From JBDKJS01 sp039806065 (GTDB lineage Bacteria > Bacteroidota > Bacteroidia > AKYH767-A > 2013-40CM-41-45), in assembly GCA_039806065.1 (NCBI GenBank), contig JBDKJS010000153.1, positions 1-21,797 of the forward strand: a stretch of DNA of 21,797 nucleotides. The letters run 5' to 3'. Positions 17,310 through 21,797 of this stretch are shown one piece after another. The notes under the pieces are model-generated. The model saw only the letters and a program-made list of their open reading frames with translations, did no database searches and was not told the DNA's origin. Both the position numbers and the translations under genes were made by a program. The first letter of the stretch is position 1; each line of letters opens with the position of its first letter.

Positions 17310-18894
17310 ATGTAATATGAATAAGAGACTTTAAGTAATCTAAATGATCGGCTTGTTCAGGTAGCTTATCTTTGCGCCATCTTAAGATTCTTGGAAATCG
17401 CATCGCTACACCACTCTTATGCCGTGTTGAAAGCTGAATGCCTTCAAATGCTATTTCAAATACCAATGATGCAGAAACGCTTCTTACCGGTCCAAATCTT
17501 TCCAATGTATTTTTTTTTACAAACGCATCTACTTCAAGGATCTCCTTATCCGTTAGACCGCTATAAGCCTTTGCTACTGGCACCAATTGTTGTTGATGCC
17601 AAACAGCAAAGGTATAGTCAGTGAATAAATTAGCTCTTCGGCCATGGCCACTTTGAGCATAAATGAGCACCGCATCAACAGTGAAAGGATCAAGCTTCCA
17701 TTTATACCAGTTCCCTTTTTTCCTACCACTTTCATACTTCCCAGCCAAATTTTTAATCATTAGACCTTCAGCATTCACTGTTCGAGCCATATTTTTCATC
17801 AAAGCAGCCTCATCCCATGTTTCTGGCATCAATTCAGGAGGAAGCACAAGTTTACTATTTTGTAAATGATCAACTAAATTTTTTAAAATTAAAATCCTTT
17901 CCTTTAATTGAAAGTCTCTAATATCTCTTCCTTCATACTCTAGTAAATCAAAACAAAAGAGCTTTATGGGTAATTCATTTAATAGTTTAGCACTTGGTTT
18001 TTTACGACCAAGCCTTCTTTGCAAATCGTTGAAAGTACCTACTTGATTATTTTTATAGACAAGCAATTCTGCATCCACAACCAAACCATTGGGCAAACCA
18101 TTTAGTTCCTTACACAAATCAGGAAACTGGTTGTTGATTAATTCTTCGCCCCTACTCCATAAAAACAACTCATCATTACGTTTAACAATTTGACACCTTA
18201 TCCCATCCCACTTATACGATACATGCCATTGGCCTAGGTTCAAATGGTTACAATCAGCTTCATTAAAACCATGTGCCAAACAAAATGGAAACGGTCTTGA
18301 ACCATCAATGGCGAAAGCATCATCAAGAAGAAGCGAAGTAACAGTTTGGTTGACTAATTGCCAGCTGCCCATCAGCCTATGAAGTACAATTGCCTCACTT
18401 AAATTGTACTTTTTGGCCAATGCTTTAGCTATTAATTTTTCAGAAACGCCTATTCTAAATCCACCAGTTATTAATTTATTAAATACAAAACAATGCCACC
18501 TATCTAATTCTGCCCAAACCGATAGCACAAATATTTTTTTTTCTTCATCAGTACTTTTTCTCAAGGATTGCAACTTCTGTATATAATACTGAAGTGAATC
18601 AATTTTACCAAGTTTTTCTTTTGATAATAACAGCGCTATGGTTTCTGCCAAATCGCCAACGGTGTGGTAACTGGATTCAAATAGCCATGATGGTAGTTGC
18701 GCGCATGCAGCAGCCCATTCGCGAAGTAATGATGGTTTAATTGGCCTACCAAAATTTTTTCCAATTAAAATATACAATGCACAAATGGCTTCCTCTTCAT
18801 GCGTGCGATCAAAGTAATTGATGATGGCCCCCACCTTTTGATTATAGCTAGTGGTACGGTCAAGCGTTTTTATTAATTGAACAAAATTTTCCAT
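17308..18894 (-). CDS. ATP-dependent DNA ligase (exonuclease-associated, DNA damage response type)
   Basis: This 528-residue enzyme seals DNA nicks using ATP, separate from the NAD-dependent replicative LigA. An N-terminal helical DNA-binding domain (about 1-200) precedes the nucleotidyltransferase domain. The adenylated lysine is K228 in YKWDGIR. Motif III is FCFDLLEYEGRD (313-324), motif IV is EGLMIK (376-381) and motif V is WYKWKLD (396-402). The OB-fold follows, ending with RHKSGVAMRFPRILRW (491-506), the RxKxGxAxRFPR motif of this ligase type. It starts 6 bases after its partner exonuclease. A strong GGAGGAG ribosome site (18910-18904) lies within the last codons of that gene. Known relatives act in a repair cluster with an Lhr-type helicase and a phosphoesterase; neither is adjacent here. 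Confidence 0.93.
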   Translation of the reverse strand: MENFVQLIKTLDRTTSYNQKVGAIINYFDRTHEEEAICALYILIGKNFGRPIKPSLLREWAAACAQLPSWLFESSYHTVGDLAETIALLLSKEKLGKIDSLQYYIQKLQSLRKSTDEEKKIFVLSVWAELDRWHCFVFNKLITGGFRIGVSEKLIAKALAKKYNLSEAIVLHRLMGSWQLVNQTVTSLLLDDAFAIDGSRPFPFCLAHGFNEADCNHLNLGQWHVSYKWDGIRCQIVKRNDELFLWSRGEELINNQFPDLCKELNGLPNGLVVDAELLVYKNNQVGTFNDLQRRLGRKKPSAKLLNELPIKLFCFDLLEYEGRDIRDFQLKERILILKNLVDHLQNSKLVLPPELMPETWDEAALMKNMARTVNAEGLMIKNLAGKYESGRKKGNWYKWKLDPFTVDAVLIYAQSGHGRRANLFTDYTFAVWHQQQLVPVAKAYSGLTDKEILEVDAFVKKNTLERFGPVRSVSASLVFEIAFEGIQLSTRHKSGVAMRFPRILRWRKDKLPEQADHLDYLKSLIHIT

Positions 18895-18900
18895 TTATTA

Positions 18901-19896
18901 CTACTCCTCCAATTTTTCTCCATCAAAAAATGTTTGAGCAGCAATGGCCATTTTCCCTGATTCTTTCAAATATTTACTTAGCTCAAAAGTATAACCATGA
19001 GTAACCACTATTTCAGCAGCCTCAGTAGCAGCAATTGCACTCATCAACGATTTCCAATCGGCATGATCACTTATCGCAAATCCTATCTCGGCATTTAATC
19101 TTCTTTTAGCACCTCTTATAGACATCCATCCACTAACCACTGCCGTACTTACTGATGACAACTGATCATATTGCGAACTTGCTAAAAAACTTGAAGGAGC
19201 AATAATAAGAGCACCTTTTAAGTCGATAACTTTGGTTGCAGGAGTAAGTGGCTTATAGTCACCAAAACTGAATCCGAAATTTTCTAAACATTGGTTGATG
19301 CCACAAATAGTAGTATGGCAATAAATAGGCGCTACTTTATTTTTTAAATTATACAATAGTCGTTGCGATTTACCTAACGAATAAGCCACTAAAACACTGG
19401 TAATTCCTTCCGCATTATTTTTTTGATACCATTCAACAATTTCACTCATGGCATCACTTTGGCTGGCCCAATTATAAATAGGCAATCCAAAGGTACTCTC
19501 AGTTATAAATTTATGACATTTTACCGGTTCAAAGGCTGCACTCACGCCATCATACTCGAGCTTGTAATCGCCACTGGCCACCTCTACCCTGCCTCCATAT
19601 GCCACTCTAACTTGGGCAGATCCTGCAATGTGCCCTGCCGGGTGTAAGGACACTTCCACTCCATTCATAAATACTTTTTCATTATACACTACCGATTGAA
19701 TTTGAAGTTGGTTGTTTATCCTGTGCTTCATTACTTGGGCTGTAATGGGGTGGGTTAAATAATTTTTCATGCCACCTCTGGCATGATCACTGTGAGCATG
19801 TGTTATAATGGCTTTGTCAACCGGCCGCCACGGATCAATATAAAAATCGCCTTGCTCACAGTAAATACCTTTTGGTGTAAACCTTAATAATTCCAT
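18901..19896 (-). CDS. Ligase-associated DNA damage response exonuclease (metallo-beta-lactamase fold)
   Basis: This 331-residue protein has the MBL/beta-CASP-like fold of SNM1/Artemis-related nucleases. Metal ligands are visible in order: HAHSDH (33-38), HPAGH (85-89), SGDYK (108-112, D110), ISDHADW (275-281) and VVTHGY (297-302). The GWMSIRGAKRR stretch (256-266) is also characteristic of the ligase-associated family. It is expected to trim DNA ends before the ligase joins them. The gene precedes the ligase by 6 bases on the same strand, and their pairing is the main evidence for the specific subfamily. The start at 19896 gives MELLRFTPKGIYC, matching the usual short N-terminus before the DPW motif. 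A promoter is not clear; a weak ATTG-N18-TATTCTTG lies near 19992-20021. Confidence 0.92.
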   Translation of the reverse strand: MELLRFTPKGIYCEQGDFYIDPWRPVDKAIITHAHSDHARGGMKNYLTHPITAQVMKHRINNQLQIQSVVYNEKVFMNGVEVSLHPAGHIAGSAQVRVAYGGRVEVASGDYKLEYDGVSAAFEPVKCHKFITESTFGLPIYNWASQSDAMSEIVEWYQKNNAEGITSVLVAYSLGKSQRLLYNLKNKVAPIYCHTTICGINQCLENFGFSFGDYKPLTPATKVIDLKGALIIAPSSFLASSQYDQLSSVSTAVVSGWMSIRGAKRRLNAEIGFAISDHADWKSLMSAIAATEAAEIVVTHGYTFELSKYLKESGKMAIAAQTFFDGEKLEE

Positions 19897-19961
19897 GATG
19901 AAGTAATTAGCTCTAAAACTCTGATAAAATGCTAAGGTATGTTAAATCCGAAAATTAAATT

Positions 19962-19992
19962 TTTGAGTTAATGAATAATGCGGATAATTTTC
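19962..19992 (+). promoter_or_regulatory. Bacteroidota-type promoter for the M16 peptidase pair
   Basis: TTTG (19962-19965), then 19 bases, then TAATTTTC (19985-19992) matches TTTG-N19-TAnnTTTG in all but the last base. The transcript would start near 19999, about 39 bases before the ATG at 20038. It lies in the 141-base divergent gap shared with the exonuclease gene. A weaker minus-strand candidate overlaps it head to head. Confidence 0.5.
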
Positions 19993-20037
19993 AAGAATAA
20001 TTTTACCTTGCACTCAGCAATATAAAAACAAAAATCA

Positions 20038-21375
20038 ATGCAAAAGTTTATTATTACCTTGTTATTAATAGCTGTTAGTGCTTCGTCCATAGCAGCTGAA
20101 AAAATTTTACCTTATCCTATTCATCAAACAAAGCTTGACAATGGATTAGGTGTAATTACTGTACCGTTTGATTCGCCAGGCATAGTAGCATTTTACATCG
20201 TGGTAAGAGTGGGTAGCAGAGATGAAGTAGAAGTTGGAAAAACCGGTTTTGCTCATTTCTTTGAACACATGATGTTCAGAGGTACTGAAAAGTATCCGAA
20301 AGATAAATATGGATCAGTATTAAAAAGTACAGGAGCCAGTGCCAATGCCAATACGAGTGATGATCGCACGCTATATCATATGACAGGAGATGCCTCAAAG
20401 CTTGAAACCATGTTTGAATTGGAGAGTGATAGATTTCAATTTTTAAAATACAGTGAAGCTGATTTTAAAACTGAGGCTGGAGCTGTAAAGGGAGAATACA
20501 CAAAAAATAGCGCTAGTCCCTATGCACAATTGGATGAAAAAATTTCTGAAACTGCTTTTACCAAACATACTTATGGGCACACTACGATGGGATACTTTAA
20601 AGACATAGTAGATATGCCTAATCAATACGCGTATTCAATAGAGTTTTTTAATCGGTTTTATAGGCCAGAATATTGCACTATTATAGTAGTTGGTGATGCT
20701 ACACCTGAAAGAGTACTTCAATTATCAAAGCAATATTTTGGAAATTGGAAGCCAGGAAATTTTCAATCATCCATTACTCCAGAGCCTCCACAAAATGGCA
20801 CAAGGTATGTTCATTTACAAAAAGCGAAATTTCCTCCATATATTAGTTTAAATTACAAGGGGCCATCATTTAGTGTTGATGTAATGGACATGCCAGCTTT
20901 GGATGTACTTTCAACGATTTATTTTGGTGAGACCAGTACCATCTATAATAAACTTGTCTTAGAAGAGCAGAAGGTGCGCGATATTGGTGCAGGCGCTTAT
21001 GACACACGCGATCCTGGACTTTACTTCATTAGCGCTTCACTGGTAAATGCTGATGATATGCAATATGTGAAAGATGAAATTGTGGCAACATTAAATTCAG
21101 CGGCACAAAATCCCGCTGAAAAAAGTGCGGTAGAAAGAGCTGTAATGACTCTTAGAAATAATTATGCTATGGGTATAGACAATCCTTCGGCAATTGCTGA
21201 AAGCATAAGCCACTATGTATGGCTTACCGGTGAAGCTGAGGCAGTAAACAAAAACTATGAAAATTACAACAAAATAACTCCCGAAGAGATTCAAGCGGTT
21301 GCCAAAAAATACTTTACTGATAATAACTTAACGATAGCAACTATTAGTGGTGCCGAAAAATTAACAATTAAATAA
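20038..21375 (+). CDS. M16 family zinc metallopeptidase, catalytic subunit
   Basis: This 445-residue processing peptidase has a signal peptide (1-20, cleavage near IAA), so it acts in the periplasm. The inverted zinc motif HxxEH is complete (H73, E76, H77 in FAHFFEHMMFRGT). The third ligand, a glutamate about 76 residues later, is best placed at E153 in VKGEYTKN. The two-domain half-barrel and length match the M16B subfamily, whose active unit is a pair of one zinc-bearing and one zinc-less subunit. The next gene, 23 bases downstream, supplies the second type. Members degrade peptides or mature secreted proteins; the substrate here is unknown. Confidence 0.94.
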   Translation: MQKFIITLLLIAVSASSIAAEKILPYPIHQTKLDNGLGVITVPFDSPGIVAFYIVVRVGSRDEVEVGKTGFAHFFEHMMFRGTEKYPKDKYGSVLKSTGASANANTSDDRTLYHMTGDASKLETMFELESDRFQFLKYSEADFKTEAGAVKGEYTKNSASPYAQLDEKISETAFTKHTYGHTTMGYFKDIVDMPNQYAYSIEFFNRFYRPEYCTIIVVGDATPERVLQLSKQYFGNWKPGNFQSSITPEPPQNGTRYVHLQKAKFPPYISLNYKGPSFSVDVMDMPALDVLSTIYFGETSTIYNKLVLEEQKVRDIGAGAYDTRDPGLYFISASLVNADDMQYVKDEIVATLNSAAQNPAEKSAVERAVMTLRNNYAMGIDNPSAIAESISHYVWLTGEAEAVNKNYENYNKITPEEIQAVAKKYFTDNNLTIATISGAEKLTIK

Positions 21376-21398
21376 ACTTACAATCATTAATTAAAAAT

Positions 21399-21797
21399 AT
21401 GAAAAAAATAATCATACTATTCCTGTTGCTTAGTGTAATGCTTGACAATGCTAAAGCAATAGAAACTATTGAAATACCCATGTCAAAGGCAAATAAAATA
21501 GTTGTTGAGTTGATGTTTTACAACGGCAGTAAAATTGATCCTTCAGGAAAGGAAGGACTCACCAACTTAACCCTTAGTACAATAATGGGAGGAGGCACCC
21601 TTTCAAAGAAAAACAGCGAGCTAAGTTATTTAACTGAACCATGGGGTGCTCGGTACTATGGTATGGTAGATAAGGAAGTTAGTATCATGATGTTTGAAGT
21701 ACTGAGTACTTATGCTGATCAATTTCAGAAAGAAATTATTTCAGGATTAGTGCTTTCTCCTTCATTTAGCGAGGATGATTTTAATCGTGCTAAAAGC
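21399..21797 (+). CDS. M16 family peptidase-like protein, zinc motif absent (partial, runs off window end)
   Basis: The first 133 codons are visible, with no stop before the window edge. A signal peptide (1-20, ending AKA) precedes IETIEIPMSKANKIVVELMF, a first beta strand of the M16 fold. Where active members carry HxxEH, this one reads GKEGLTNLTLSTIMGGGT (50-67), so the zinc histidines and glutamate are missing. That is the pattern of the non-catalytic partner in heterodimeric M16B enzymes. The ATG is 23 bases after the stop of the catalytic gene, so the two probably share a transcript. The C-terminal half, with the Arg/Tyr substrate-binding pair expected of such partners, lies outside the window. 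Confidence 0.88.
   Translation, partial: MKKIIILFLLLSVMLDNAKAIETIEIPMSKANKIVVELMFYNGSKIDPSGKEGLTNLTLSTIMGGGTLSKKNSELSYLTEPWGARYYGMVDKEVSIMMFEVLSTYADQFQKEIISGLVLSPSFSEDDFNRAKS

Noticed and set aside
17308..18894. NAD-dependent replicative ligase LigA
   Set aside because: It has KWDG and RxKxGxAxRFPR motifs of ATP-dependent ligases and no zinc finger, HhH or BRCT region.
18901..19896. RNase J or general beta-lactamase hydrolase
   Set aside because: Too short for RNase J. The motif set and the adjoining ligase fit the ligase-associated exonuclease family better.
1..21797. CRISPR array, tRNA, insertion sequence, prophage or toxin-antitoxin pair
   Set aside because: No regularly spaced repeats, cloverleaf-like sequence, transposase/integrase motif or small two-gene toxin layout was seen on either strand.

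Overview
The window is AT-rich DNA from a member of the Bacteroidota, most likely a free-living Cytophagales/Chitinophagales-type bacterium. Three things point there: a PorV/PorQ-family outer-membrane protein next to a very large secreted protein and a TonB-dependent receptor with a carboxypeptidase-regulatory-like front domain; promoter-like sites of the Bacteroidota form (TTTG, 19 bases, TAnnTTTG); and mostly weak or absent Shine-Dalgarno sequences. No tRNA, rRNA, CRISPR array, transposase or phage gene was seen. The content is mainly chromosomal housekeeping plus one surface/secretion operon.

Layout. (1) 1-2887, minus strand: an overlapping three-gene operon of a flippase-like multi-helix membrane protein, a membrane-anchored family 2 glycosyltransferase, and a membrane protein (cut by the window start) carrying the LGTDxxGRD motif of OppC-type permeases but no recognisable permease core after it. 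(2) 2910-3494, plus: ruvC, overlapping tail to tail with (3) a minus-strand greA-HIT pair (4358-3484). (4) 13203-4441, minus: a TonB-dependent receptor, a 1308-residue secreted protein and a PorV/PorQ-like protein, with gaps of 36 and 33 bases, a good promoter in front and a perfect 14-bp hairpin behind. (5) 13560-17257, plus: a possible 48-codon ORF overlapping the start of smc, then smc and its terminator. (6) 19896-17308, minus: the ligase-associated exonuclease and its ATP-dependent DNA ligase, a DNA-repair pair. (7) 20038-21797, plus: two consecutive M16 peptidases, the first with the zinc motif, the second without it and cut by the window end.

How they fit. ruvC, smc and the ligase/exonuclease pair serve DNA repair and chromosome maintenance but are separate transcription units. 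The M16 genes look like the catalytic and non-catalytic subunits of one periplasmic protease. The part most likely to hold undescribed biology is the three-gene surface operon: an outer-membrane receptor, a large secreted protein with calcium-loop-like motifs and an unusual sorting-domain-like C-terminus, and a beta-barrel of the type IX shuttle family. They look like one receptor/passenger/shuttle unit, but its substrate cannot be read from the sequence.
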